NCBI GenBank assembly: GCA_944381475.1
Contig: CALWLH010000037.1
Location: 30,126 to 94,125 of the forward strand
DNA length: 64,000 bases
From: an uncultured Lachnospiraceae bacterium
GTDB taxonomy: Bacteria; Bacillota; Clostridia; Lachnospirales; Lachnospiraceae
Direction: 5' to 3'
Positions 18,496 to 26,680 of the stretch are shown one piece after another. Under the pieces are notes generated by a model. That model had not been told where the DNA came from. It did not search any database and saw only the letters and a list, made by a program, of their open reading frames with translations. Both the position numbers and the translations under genes were made by a program. The stretch's first letter is position 1. Each line of letters opens with the position of its first letter.

Positions 18496-18523
18496 GGCAG
18501 CGCATGCATCTGTATGCGCTGCC
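18496..18523 (+). terminator. Hairpin after glnN, imperfect terminator
   Basis: A perfect 10-bp stem GGCAGCGCAT / ATGCGCTGCC, 8-base loop, followed by TTCTGCTT and not by a T-run. It may end transcription poorly or protect the 3' end of the mRNA. Confidence 0.5.
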
Positions 18524-18564
18524 TTCTGCTTGGAATGGAATATAAAAGAAGCGTGACCTTGTTC

Positions 18565-18593
18565 TTGCTTTTTGCCCCGGTCAATGGTATGAT
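18565..18593 (+). promoter_or_regulatory. Predicted promoter of the zinc-ribbon/TPM genes
   Basis: -35 TTGCTT (18565-18570), 17-bp spacer, -10 TATGAT (18588-18593), 73 bp before the start codon. Confidence 0.5.
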
Positions 18594-18665
18594 AGGAATG
18601 AATTTTTAACCGGGATGTGAAAGAGTCTGCGGTTTACATTTTATCGAAAGGGGAGCAGTACATAC

Positions 18666-19694
18666 ATGGTAGTCAACTATAAATGTCCCAGCTGTGGGGC
18701 GCCCATGACCTATGATGAGGGAACGGATACTCTGCGCTGTGAATACTGCGGCACGGAGCAGAAGGTTTCCGAGGTCAATGATGAGGAGCAGGCCACGGTG
18801 GAGGAGACGGCGCAGGAGGAGCCGGAATACATGTCCTTCCATGGGTATAAATGTCCCAACTGCGGTGCGGAGATTGTGACGGATGACAACACCGCCGCCA
18901 CCTTTTGCAGCTTCTGCGGCAGCCCCACCCTCATTGAGGACCGTCTTTCCGGGGTTCAGAAGCCAAGGAGGCTCATTCCTTTTAAAATTGGAAAGGATCA
19001 GGCCCAGGAGCAGTTTAAGAAGTGGACCAGAAAGGGTCTCCTCACTCCCCGGGTATTTTCCAGTCAGGCGGTGGTGGAAAAAATCACCGGAATCTACGTA
19101 CCCTTCTGGCTTTACAACTATGATGCGGACATTGCTCTGGACGCCCGGGCTACCCGGGTGCGCCATGAACGCCGGGGAGACTGGGAATATACTCACACAG
19201 ATCACTTCCTGATCTATCGGCATGCCTTCACGAAATTCGACGATGTTCCCGCGGATGCCTCGGAAAAGATGAACGACGAGATGATGGACACCCTAGAGCC
19301 CTTTGATTACGGCCAGATGCGGGAGTTTGATATGCCCTACCTCTCCGGCTACTATGCGGAAAAATACAGCTACGATGCCAGCCAGATGGCCCCCAGGGTG
19401 GAGAAGCGGGTTCGCAAATACGGTGTGGATGCCACCATGGAGACCATTCACGGTTATACCTCCGTTACGCCCATGCGCAGAAATATCCAACTGCGCCGGA
19501 CCAAAGCGGAGTATGTTCTGATGCCGGTATGGCATTTGAACTATACCTGGAAGGGAAAAATGTACAGCTTTATGATTAACGGCGAAAGCGGAAAGCAGGT
19601 GGGGAAGCTTCCCACAAGCGGCGTGAAGGCGGCCATCTGGTGGGTGGGAATCACGGCGGCATGCTTTTTACTTTTTACGGTATTGGGGGTATAA
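18666..19694 (+). CDS. Double zinc-ribbon membrane protein
   Basis: A 342-residue protein. Two zinc ribbons open it: YKCPSCGAPMTYDEG with CEYCGTE, then YKCPNCGAEIVTDD with CSFCGSP, giving four C-x-x-C pairs. A central domain (about 105-310) is rich in aromatic residues, with FWLYNYDADIALDARATRVR and a Y-V-L-M-P-V-W-H-L-N-Y stretch. A single C-terminal membrane helix ends the protein. It resembles TFIIB-type zinc-ribbon proteins of Firmicutes, but the function is unknown. It is followed after 3 bp by a TPM-domain gene, a pairing that suggests a shared membrane role. Confidence 0.75.
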   Translation: MVVNYKCPSCGAPMTYDEGTDTLRCEYCGTEQKVSEVNDEEQATVEETAQEEPEYMSFHGYKCPNCGAEIVTDDNTAATFCSFCGSPTLIEDRLSGVQKPRRLIPFKIGKDQAQEQFKKWTRKGLLTPRVFSSQAVVEKITGIYVPFWLYNYDADIALDARATRVRHERRGDWEYTHTDHFLIYRHAFTKFDDVPADASEKMNDEMMDTLEPFDYGQMREFDMPYLSGYYAEKYSYDASQMAPRVEKRVRKYGVDATMETIHGYTSVTPMRRNIQLRRTKAEYVLMPVWHLNYTWKGKMYSFMINGESGKQVGKLPTSGVKAAIWWVGITAACFLLFTVLGV

Positions 19695-19697
19695 GGG

Positions 19698-20540
19698 ATG
19701 GAGAGAAGAATCAAACAGGGCGGCAGGGGGCTGCTTTTAGCCCTGTGTGTCATATGTATGGTGGGGCTGCTCTGCGGCTTTGACGAAAGCGCCCAGAAGA
19801 TTTTTGACAATGCAAATCTTTTTACCGACCAGGAGGAGGAGCGCCTGACGGAGCTGGCGGTGGATATGGCAGAGCAGATTTCCATGGACGTGCTGATCTG
19901 CACCACCAACACCACCAACGGCTTAAGCATTGACGACTATGCCCATGAATTTTACCAAAACGGCGGCTTTGGCTATGATGGCCGCGGCGGGGCAGGCGTT
20001 ATGCTGGTAATCGATATGGGCAGCCGAAGGCTCTCGGTTTACGAAAGTCAGCTGGAGGATGTTCACTTTCGCTTTTTGGACGCGGAGCTGGATGTAATGA
20101 TTGATGCCGTTTCACCCTATCTTACGGATCAGGACTATTATGGCGGGGCAGTGGAATTTATTGATATGCTCCCCACCTATTCCGATGAGGAACAGGTCAG
20201 TGACCCAGGGGCCTATGACGGTACCGGAGACACCCAGTACACGGTGGACGGAAAGCCCATTAAGGAAACCCGCTGGCCCCTGCGGCTTTTGATTGCAGCG
20301 GTGATCGCCAGCATCGCAGTGATTATCATGCACTTTAGTCAGAAGAGCAAGAAGGTCACCAATCCCCATGTGTATATGCGGGATAACCGGCTGGATCTTC
20401 GGGAACACTCGGATATTTACACCCACACTACAACGGTAAAGCGTAAGATTGAAACGGACAACGGCAGCGGCGGCGGCCACAGCGGGGGCAGTCACAGCGG
20501 AGGCGGCAGCCACAGCCATAGCAGAAGCGGAGGCTTCTGA
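19698..20540 (+). CDS. TPM-domain membrane protein (YgcG family)
   Basis: A 280-residue protein with an N-terminal signal or anchor (GLLLALCVICMVGLLCGF) and an extracytoplasmic TPM domain (about 30-165): IFDNANLFTDQEEERLTELA, SMDVLICTTN and GRGGAGVMLVIDM. A second membrane helix (LRLLIAAVIASIAVIIMHF, about 195-213) leads to a cytosolic tail ending in a Gly/Ser/His-rich low-complexity run. TPM domains are linked to phosphatase-like or repair roles in other organisms; the role here is not known. The gene is 3 bp after the zinc-ribbon gene. Confidence 0.82.
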   Translation: MERRIKQGGRGLLLALCVICMVGLLCGFDESAQKIFDNANLFTDQEEERLTELAVDMAEQISMDVLICTTNTTNGLSIDDYAHEFYQNGGFGYDGRGGAGVMLVIDMGSRRLSVYESQLEDVHFRFLDAELDVMIDAVSPYLTDQDYYGGAVEFIDMLPTYSDEEQVSDPGAYDGTGDTQYTVDGKPIKETRWPLRLLIAAVIASIAVIIMHFSQKSKKVTNPHVYMRDNRLDLREHSDIYTHTTTVKRKIETDNGSGGGHSGGSHSGGGSHSHSRSGGF

Positions 20541-20604
20541 TTGGATGTATAAAATGAAGCAAATCTACCATAATGACGCAGCAAGTGCGTCGGAAGGAGG
20601 AAAA

Positions 20605-21126
20605 ATGGCACAGAATCCAATAGTAACCATGAAAATCAAGGATAGAGGAGAGATCAGAATCGAACTGTATCCGGAGATAGCGCCAAACACTGTAAACAAC
20701 TTTATCAGCCTGGTAAAGAAGGGCTTTTATGACGGACTGATCTTTCACCGGGTGATCTGTGGATTTATGATTCAGGGCGGGGACCCGGAAGGAACGGGTA
20801 TGGGCGGCCCCGGCTATAAGATCAAGGGGGAGTTTGCCAGAAATGGCTTTGCGAATGCCTTAAAGCACACGCCGGGGGTTATTTCCATGGCCCGCTCCAT
20901 GATGCCAAACTCCGCCGGCAGCCAGTTCTTCATCATGCACAAGGCGGCGCCCCATTTAGACGGGGAGTACGCGGCCTTCGGAAAGGTTATCGAGGGCATG
21001 GATGTGGTGGACGCAGTGGCAGGGACCCCCACCTATCGGGATGACAGGCCCATGGAAAATCAGGTGATGGAGAAGGTAACGGTGGAGACCTTCGGCGAGG
21101 ATTATCCGGAGCCGGAAAAATATTAA
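20605..21126 (+). CDS. Cyclophilin-type peptidyl-prolyl isomerase
   Basis: A 173-residue cytosolic cyclophilin that speeds cis-trans isomerisation at proline. Signature parts: FHRVICGFMIQGGDPEGTGMG (the conserved F-H-R active-site Arg and the Q-G-G-D core), ISMARSMMPNSAGSQFFIMH and YAAFGKVIEGMDVV. There is no signal peptide. The ATG at 20605 has GGAAGGAGG 5 bases upstream; the longer in-frame reading upstream only overlaps the His/Gly tail of the TPM gene and is not credible. A strong terminator follows 5 bp after the stop. Confidence 0.95.
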   Translation: MAQNPIVTMKIKDRGEIRIELYPEIAPNTVNNFISLVKKGFYDGLIFHRVICGFMIQGGDPEGTGMGGPGYKIKGEFARNGFANALKHTPGVISMARSMMPNSAGSQFFIMHKAAPHLDGEYAAFGKVIEGMDVVDAVAGTPTYRDDRPMENQVMEKVTVETFGEDYPEPEKY

Positions 21127-21131
21127 AAAGC

Positions 21132-21172
21132 GTAGGGTGCATGGCCGGAGCTGCCATGCACCCTACATTTTT
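21132..21172 (+). terminator. Terminator after the cyclophilin gene
   Basis: A perfect 14-bp stem (21132-21145 with 21153-21166), 7-base loop, then ATTTTT. It is the longest perfect terminator stem noticed in the window. Confidence 0.9.
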
Positions 21173-21180
21173 AATGACAT

Positions 21181-21963
21181 ATGCTTGAGGGGGAGAACAT
21201 TGCTCATATGGTAACAGAATTTTTGCTTCCTGGCATCCGGGTGGTGTACACAGATGAGAGGAATATTTTTGAAAAGGAGCGCAGGGCGGGGGCCTGTCTG
21301 TTAACGAGATTTGACAGCGGCCTGTCCGGAGCGGATGCATATGTGGAGAGAGAGGCGGATCTTTCAGAGCTGACGCTGGATTACCTTACCAGAATTTATG
21401 ACAGACATCTGGGGCGTCCCCATGCGCTTTTTCGGATTTTAATGGCGGGCGGAGAAATTGCTCTCAGGGAGCTTTCAGGGAAGGATTATGAGGCTTTCCT
21501 TGCTCTCAGCGCCCAGAGCGGCATGGGGCTTTCAGAGCAGGAAGATCCGGCGGACTATGAAAGGGAGCTTCAAAGCTACCATCAGATGACTCCCTGCAGG
21601 CAGGAGCAGGAGAGACAGCGGTTTGGGGCACGGATTCTTTCCAGTTATAAAATGCTGGATTATGGACTTTGGCTGATTCTGGGGAACGAAAAGCCCATTG
21701 GCCTGGCGGGACTCATGCCGGGGGAAGGGGGCGTATATCTGGGATATCTCCTTGACAAGGCTCATCGGGGGCAGGGAATCGCCGCCGCGGTTTGTGGGGA
21801 GATCATCCGCTACGCAGACGAAGAATTGGGGATAACATCTATTTTGGCACAGGTTCATGTGGATAACCGCGCTTCAAAGGCGGTGCTTTTGCGGCTGGGA
21901 TTTTCTCTTAAAATGGGGACCTGCGTAGACGCCACGGAAATATGGGAGTACAGGATATGCTGA
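21181..21963 (+). CDS. GNAT-family N-acetyltransferase with extra N-terminal domain
   Basis: A 260-residue protein. The C-terminal half (about residues 97-258) is a GNAT fold: GVYLGYLLDKAHRGQGIAAA holds the acetyl-CoA pyrophosphate loop (R-G-x-G-x-A), and VHVDNRASKAVLLRLGF is the closing motif. The first about 95 residues have no motif I can name. The substrate is unknown. There is no clear ribosome binding site before ATG 21181, which lies in the tail of the preceding terminator. Internal ATG 21208 is another possible start. Confidence 0.8.
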   Translation: MLEGENIAHMVTEFLLPGIRVVYTDERNIFEKERRAGACLLTRFDSGLSGADAYVEREADLSELTLDYLTRIYDRHLGRPHALFRILMAGGEIALRELSGKDYEAFLALSAQSGMGLSEQEDPADYERELQSYHQMTPCRQEQERQRFGARILSSYKMLDYGLWLILGNEKPIGLAGLMPGEGGVYLGYLLDKAHRGQGIAAAVCGEIIRYADEELGITSILAQVHVDNRASKAVLLRLGFSLKMGTCVDATEIWEYRIC

Positions 21964-22149
21964 ATTTGTCAGCATGCGCCCGGAAGGAGTACGCAGGGCA
22001 GCAGCACTTTTTAAAGCTGAAAGGGAGGCATATTTGGATGATCTTTTTTCCAAATTTTAATAAATTTAATCCATTATTCGGCTTTTTTTGTGCTATACTG
22101 AACCTGCATATATGAAAAGACAGAGCAGAGGTTGAAAACGAGGTAACAC

Positions 22150-22893
22150 ATGCGTATTTCTATTGACGAGCCGGAGATCAAGCCGGTAGAAAAGACAGAG
22201 GACAGCATTGAACGGGAGGCTGTAAAAAAGACCTTAAAGGGGGAGAAAAAGAAGCTTTCCCAGATGAAGTTCTCCGAAAAGATCAGCTATATCTGGTCCT
22301 ATTATAAGGCGCCCATTATAGGCACCGTTGTAGGGGTGCTGCTGGTGGGATATATCATCTATTTTGCGGCTACCAGAAAGGATGTGATGCTTATGGGCAT
22401 CGTCACCAACGACACGGGGCTGAAGGTTCATGAGTTTACCCAGAGTCTGGGAGCGTATCTGGAGTTGACGGAGAAGCAGGAGGTATCCCTGCAGGAAGGG
22501 ATGTTTTTAAACGGTGCTGTGGCTGCGGAAAATCATGACATGTCCACCGCCGGAACCATCATGGGTATGATCGCTGCCCGGGAGCTGGATTTTGCCATAT
22601 GTGATGAGGCGGGCTTTTCCTATGTGATTAGGAACGAGCTGTGTAAAAATGTGGAGGATTTTCTGACGGAGGATACCCGGGAGGTGTTCTCTGACCGGCT
22701 GGTGACGGCGGAGGGATGGGAGTACCCGGTTGCCATCGACCTGACGGGAACCCCATTTGCCCAGGAGCTGGAGCTTCATCAGGAGGAAAGCTATCTGGTG
22801 CTGATTGCCCTGTCCGGACATGATGAGCAGCTCATGGGGTTTTTAGAGTATCTGGCGGAAGGAATGCAGGGCGCATTGCACATAAATAACTGA
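22150..22893 (+). CDS. Hypothetical membrane-anchored protein upstream of YesL
   Basis: I do not recognise the family. The 247-residue product has a charged Lys/Glu N-terminal segment (1-50), one membrane helix (APIIGTVVGVLLVGYIIYFA, about 56-75) and about 170 residues probably outside, without Cys pairs or repeats. An extended -10 (TGCTATACT, core 22094-22099) without a good -35 may drive it. The gene is followed by yesL and a GH27 gene on the same strand, and a shared role in sugar uptake or use can only be guessed. Confidence 0.65.
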   Translation: MRISIDEPEIKPVEKTEDSIEREAVKKTLKGEKKKLSQMKFSEKISYIWSYYKAPIIGTVVGVLLVGYIIYFAATRKDVMLMGIVTNDTGLKVHEFTQSLGAYLELTEKQEVSLQEGMFLNGAVAAENHDMSTAGTIMGMIAARELDFAICDEAGFSYVIRNELCKNVEDFLTEDTREVFSDRLVTAEGWEYPVAIDLTGTPFAQELELHQEESYLVLIALSGHDEQLMGFLEYLAEGMQGALHINN

Positions 22894-22974
22894 GATGAAA
22901 AAGGGGCGCAGATACATGGTCTTTGGACGGCGGTGAGTTTAAAATAAAATTGATAAGAAAGGTATGGGTAATTT

Positions 22975-23619
22975 ATGTCCAGTGAACTGTTTAGCCAGGA
23001 CAGGCCCCTGTGGCGGGGCATGAGCCGGGCAATGGATGTGATCATCCTGGCATTTATGTGGACCATCACCAGCCTTCCGGTGGTGACGCTGGGAGCAAGC
23101 TCCACAGCGGTGTACTATGTGGTCTTAAAGATGGCCAGAAACGAGGAGGGGTATCTCTGGAAGGGGTACTGGAAGGCCTTTAAGGAAAACTTTAAACAGG
23201 CCACCATCCTTTGGCTGGTTCTTTTGGCTCTGGGAGTCTTTTTTGCCGGCGATATCTACTATTATTATATGCAGGAAAATGTCCTGGCCTCCGGAATTCA
23301 GGCTCTGTTTATGGGGATGCTGCTGCTGGTTCTCATTGTCCTTATTTACCTGTTTCCCATTATCAGCCGTTTTTCAAATACCACAGGAAAGCTGTTTACC
23401 ATGGCCTTGTTCCTGCCCTTTAAGCATTTCGGATGGACCATTGCCCTGGTAGCGCTGTTTTTGCTATTTGCATTTCTGGGCTGGTATATCCTGCCCTTCG
23501 GCGTGCTGGCTTACGGGGTGTATGCTTATGCCAGCGCTTATATCTTTGTGAGAATATTTAAGCCCTACGAGACTGCCATCAAAAAGCAGCGGGGGGATTA
23601 TGAGGAAGAGGAGGAATGA
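22975..23619 (+). CDS. YesL-family (DUF624) membrane protein
   Basis: A 214-residue protein with five or six hydrophobic segments. The opening WRGMSRAMDVIILAFMWTIT, then LPVVTLGASSTAVYYVVLKM with W-K-G-Y-W-K-A-F-K-E-N-F-K-Q-A, is the DUF624 hallmark. Genes of this family often sit in carbohydrate-use operons of Firmicutes and are thought to help sugar transport or sensing, without proof. The stop overlaps the next gene by 4 bp, tying it to the GH27 galactosidase. Confidence 0.85.
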   Translation: MSSELFSQDRPLWRGMSRAMDVIILAFMWTITSLPVVTLGASSTAVYYVVLKMARNEEGYLWKGYWKAFKENFKQATILWLVLLALGVFFAGDIYYYYMQENVLASGIQALFMGMLLLVLIVLIYLFPIISRFSNTTGKLFTMALFLPFKHFGWTIALVALFLLFAFLGWYILPFGVLAYGVYAYASAYIFVRIFKPYETAIKKQRGDYEEEEE

Positions 23620-23621
23620 AC

Positions 23622-24878
23622 ATGGAATTTTTGCGCGCCCCCATGGGGTGGAACAGCTGGGACTGCTATGGAGCGTCCGTGAATGAGGAGACGGTGCGAA
23701 GGAACGCAGCGTTTATGGCCGAGCATCTGAAGGAATACGGCTGGGAGTATGTGGTGGTGGACATCCAGTGGTCGGAGCCCACCGCAAAGAACCATGAGTA
23801 CCATCCCTTTGCGGATCTGGTGATGGACGAGTACGGGAGGCTGCTGCCCGCACCAAACCGCTTCCCTTCCGCTGCGGGGGGCGCAGGGTTTAAGCCCCTG
23901 GCGGACTATGTGCATAGCCTGGGACTGAAGTTTGGAATTCATATCATGAGGGGGATTCCCAGACAGGCGGTGCATAAGAATCTCCCGGTTTATGGAACGG
24001 ATAGGACCGCCAGGCAGATCGCAAAGACCGCCAGCATCTGCAACTGGAACACGGATATGTACGGGGTGGACCCGGACAAGGGGGGAAAGGCCTACTATGA
24101 CAGCATTTTCGCCCTCTATGCTTCCTGGGGCGTGGACTTTATCAAGGTGGATGATATCTGCAGAGAGCTCCCCCATGAGGAGAAGGAGCTGGTAACCCTT
24201 AGCCAGTCTCTTTCGGAGTGCGGTAGGGACATTGTTTTAAGCCTTTCCCCGGGACCGGCCCTCTTATCGAAGGCGGAGCTTTACAAGCAGGCGGCAAATA
24301 TGTGGCGCATCACGGACGATTTCTGGGATAACTGGGATCAGCTCTACGATATGTTCTCCAGAGCGGAGCAGTGGAGCATCCACACCGGCCCGGGAAGCTA
24401 CCCGGATGCGGACATGCTGCCCATCGGCCCCATTCTTCAGGACTATGATAAGAAGAACTGGACGAAATTCTCCCAGGATGAGCAGATCACCATGATGACC
24501 CTCTGGTGCATCTTCCGGGCGCCCCTGATGATCGGCGGGGAGATGACGGGGTTTGACGATTTCACCATGAAGCTCATCACAAACAGGGATGTTCTGGATA
24601 TGCAGCGCTGGGCCCGCCATGCCCACCAGGTTTGGAGAAGAGAGATCGGGGGCGCGGAGCATATCCTCTGGACCGCCATGGATGCAAGGGGCGGCCAGTA
24701 TATGGCGGTGTTTAATGCAGGAGAGACAGACAGCGAGGTAAAGATTTCCCTGAAGGATATAGAAGCGGCAGGGGTCGCCAAGGCAAAGGAGCTTTGGAGC
24801 GGGGAGGAATGCGCGGCGGCGGATTCCATCATCGTAAAGCTTCCAAGGCACGGGGCGAAGGCCTACAGACTGGTTTAA
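23622..24878 (+). CDS. Glycoside hydrolase family 27, probable alpha-galactosidase
   Basis: A 418-residue (beta/alpha)8 glycosidase that removes terminal alpha-linked galactose or a related sugar. GH27 features: the opening PMGWNSWDCYG, YVVVDIQW, the nucleophile in DFIKVDDIC, and the acid/base region MWRITDDFWDNW. No signal peptide is seen, so the enzyme works on imported oligosaccharide. The C-terminal beta domain (about 335-418) ends HGAKAYRLV. ATG 23622 has AGGAGG at ideal distance; ATG 23616 overlaps the yesL stop and is too close to that site. Confidence 0.9.
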   Translation: MEFLRAPMGWNSWDCYGASVNEETVRRNAAFMAEHLKEYGWEYVVVDIQWSEPTAKNHEYHPFADLVMDEYGRLLPAPNRFPSAAGGAGFKPLADYVHSLGLKFGIHIMRGIPRQAVHKNLPVYGTDRTARQIAKTASICNWNTDMYGVDPDKGGKAYYDSIFALYASWGVDFIKVDDICRELPHEEKELVTLSQSLSECGRDIVLSLSPGPALLSKAELYKQAANMWRITDDFWDNWDQLYDMFSRAEQWSIHTGPGSYPDADMLPIGPILQDYDKKNWTKFSQDEQITMMTLWCIFRAPLMIGGEMTGFDDFTMKLITNRDVLDMQRWARHAHQVWRREIGGAEHILWTAMDARGGQYMAVFNAGETDSEVKISLKDIEAAGVAKAKELWSGEECAAADSIIVKLPRHGAKAYRLV

Positions 24879-24889
24879 TGAGGTAGAGG

Positions 24890-26680
24890 ATGAATTTGCT
24901 GACAATGAAGGGCGTAAAAAAAGCCTATACGGACAAGGTGCTGCTGGCAGGGGTGGATTTCGGACTGGAGGAAGGACAGCGGGTTGGCGTGCTTGGCGTC
25001 AACGGCATGGGAAAATCCACCTTTCTGCGAATCCTGGCAGGAGTCACGGAGCCGGATGAGGGGGAGGTGGTCAAGGGTCATTCTGTAAAGATCGCCTGGC
25101 TGCCCCAGGAGCCGGAGCTGCCGGAGGGGCGGACATTGGAGGAATGCCTGGCGGCTTATATGCAGGAGTATGCCGGGGAAGCCCAGTCCCTCTTAAACAG
25201 CCTGGGATTTACAGACCTTTCCCTTCAGACAGCCACCCTCTCGGGAGGACAGAAAAAGAAGGCCGCTCTGGCAAAAACTCTTCTGGAGAAGAGCGATATC
25301 CTGGTGCTGGATGAGCCCACCAACCATTTGGACCAGGAGATGGTGCAGTGGCTGGAGGATTATCTTGCCAGCCATCGTCTGACCCTGGTGATGGTGACCC
25401 ATGACCGGTATTTTCTGGATCGGGTCTGCACCAGGATTGTGGAGATTGATTCCGGAAAGCTTTACAGCTATGACGCCAACTATGAGGGCTTTTTGACTGT
25501 CAAGGCGGCCCGGGAGGACCGGGAGCTGGCAAGCTACCGGAAGAATAGGAGCATTCTGAGAAAAGAACTGGCCTGGGTGCAGCGGGGAGCCAGGGCCAGA
25601 ACCACCAAGCAGAAGGCAAGGCTGGAACGCTTTGAGGAGAGGAAGGCCATGGAGGCTCCAAAGGAGACCGCCGCAGTGCAGCTTCAGTCCGCCAGCACCA
25701 GGCTGGGAAAGAAGACCCTGGAGCTTTCCGGGGTCAGCAAGTCCTATGATGGAAGACCGATCCTCCGGGATTTTTCCTATATATTTCTAAGCGGCGACCG
25801 GGTGGGGATTGTGGGCCCCAACGGCTGCGGAAAAAGCACCCTGATGAGGATTATCGCCGGAGAGCTTCTGCCGGATACGGGAACCCGGGAGGTGGGGAGC
25901 ACCGTAAAGATCGGATATTTTTCCCAGGAGAATGAGTACCTGGATCCCCAGCAGCGGGTCATCGACTATATCCGGGACACAGCGGAGTATGTGCGTATCG
26001 GAGGCGACCTGATCTTCGCCTCCGTCATGCTGGAGCGATTCCTCTTTGATGGCACGCTGCAGTACCAGAAGATCCAGAAGCTGTCCGGCGGGGAAAAGCG
26101 CCGGCTTTATCTTTTAAAGGTGCTGATGGAGGCGCCAAATCTGCTGCTCTTGGACGAGCCCACCAACGACCTGGATATCCAGACCCTAGCGATCCTGGAG
26201 GACTATCTGGACGACTTTCCGGGAATTGTGGTGACCGTCTCCCATGACCGGTATTTTCTGGACCGGGTTGTGGGACGGATTTTTGCCTATGGAGAAAATG
26301 GAGTATTCACCCAGTATGAGGGGGGATGGTCCGACTATGCCGCCGCAAAAGCCCGGAAGAAGCCGGAGACGGGATTGTCTGGAAAGGAGTCTTTCGGCGA
26401 TGGGAATTTAAAGAAGGAAAAGACGGAAAAGCCCAAGGGCCCCGCAAAGCTGAAATTCACCTACAAGGAGCAGAAGGAGTATGAGAGCATCGAGGAGGAT
26501 ATCGCTGCAATCGAGGAGCGGCTTTCCAAGCTGGAGGAGGAGATTCTGAAAAACGCCAGGGATTTTGTGAAGCTGAGCGATCTGACAAAGGAAAAGGAGG
26601 CGCAGGAGGCTCTTCTGGAAGAGAAGATGGAACGCTTCCTGTATCTGTCGGATCTGGAGGAGCGGATCAGGAATCAGTGA
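24890..26680 (+). CDS. ABC-F family ATPase (Uup-like)
   Basis: A 596-residue soluble protein with two nucleotide-binding domains and no membrane segments. Domain 1: Walker A GVNGMGKSTFLRIL, signature LSGGQKKKAALA, Walker B ILVLDEPTNHLD. Domain 2: GPNGCGKSTLMRI, LSGGEKRRLYLL, LLLLDEPTNDLD. The linker RGARARTTKQKARLERFEER and the C-terminal coiled coil (about 530-596, EEDIAAIEERLSKLEEE) fit Uup-type ABC-F proteins, which act on ribosomes or DNA intermediates. It begins 11 bp after the GH27 stop. An antibiotic-protection role is possible but not indicated by the linker. Confidence 0.88.
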   Translation: MNLLTMKGVKKAYTDKVLLAGVDFGLEEGQRVGVLGVNGMGKSTFLRILAGVTEPDEGEVVKGHSVKIAWLPQEPELPEGRTLEECLAAYMQEYAGEAQSLLNSLGFTDLSLQTATLSGGQKKKAALAKTLLEKSDILVLDEPTNHLDQEMVQWLEDYLASHRLTLVMVTHDRYFLDRVCTRIVEIDSGKLYSYDANYEGFLTVKAAREDRELASYRKNRSILRKELAWVQRGARARTTKQKARLERFEERKAMEAPKETAAVQLQSASTRLGKKTLELSGVSKSYDGRPILRDFSYIFLSGDRVGIVGPNGCGKSTLMRIIAGELLPDTGTREVGSTVKIGYFSQENEYLDPQQRVIDYIRDTAEYVRIGGDLIFASVMLERFLFDGTLQYQKIQKLSGGEKRRLYLLKVLMEAPNLLLLDEPTNDLDIQTLAILEDYLDDFPGIVVTVSHDRYFLDRVVGRIFAYGENGVFTQYEGGWSDYAAAKARKKPETGLSGKESFGDGNLKKEKTEKPKGPAKLKFTYKEQKEYESIEEDIAAIEERLSKLEEEILKNARDFVKLSDLTKEKEAQEALLEEKMERFLYLSDLEERIRNQ

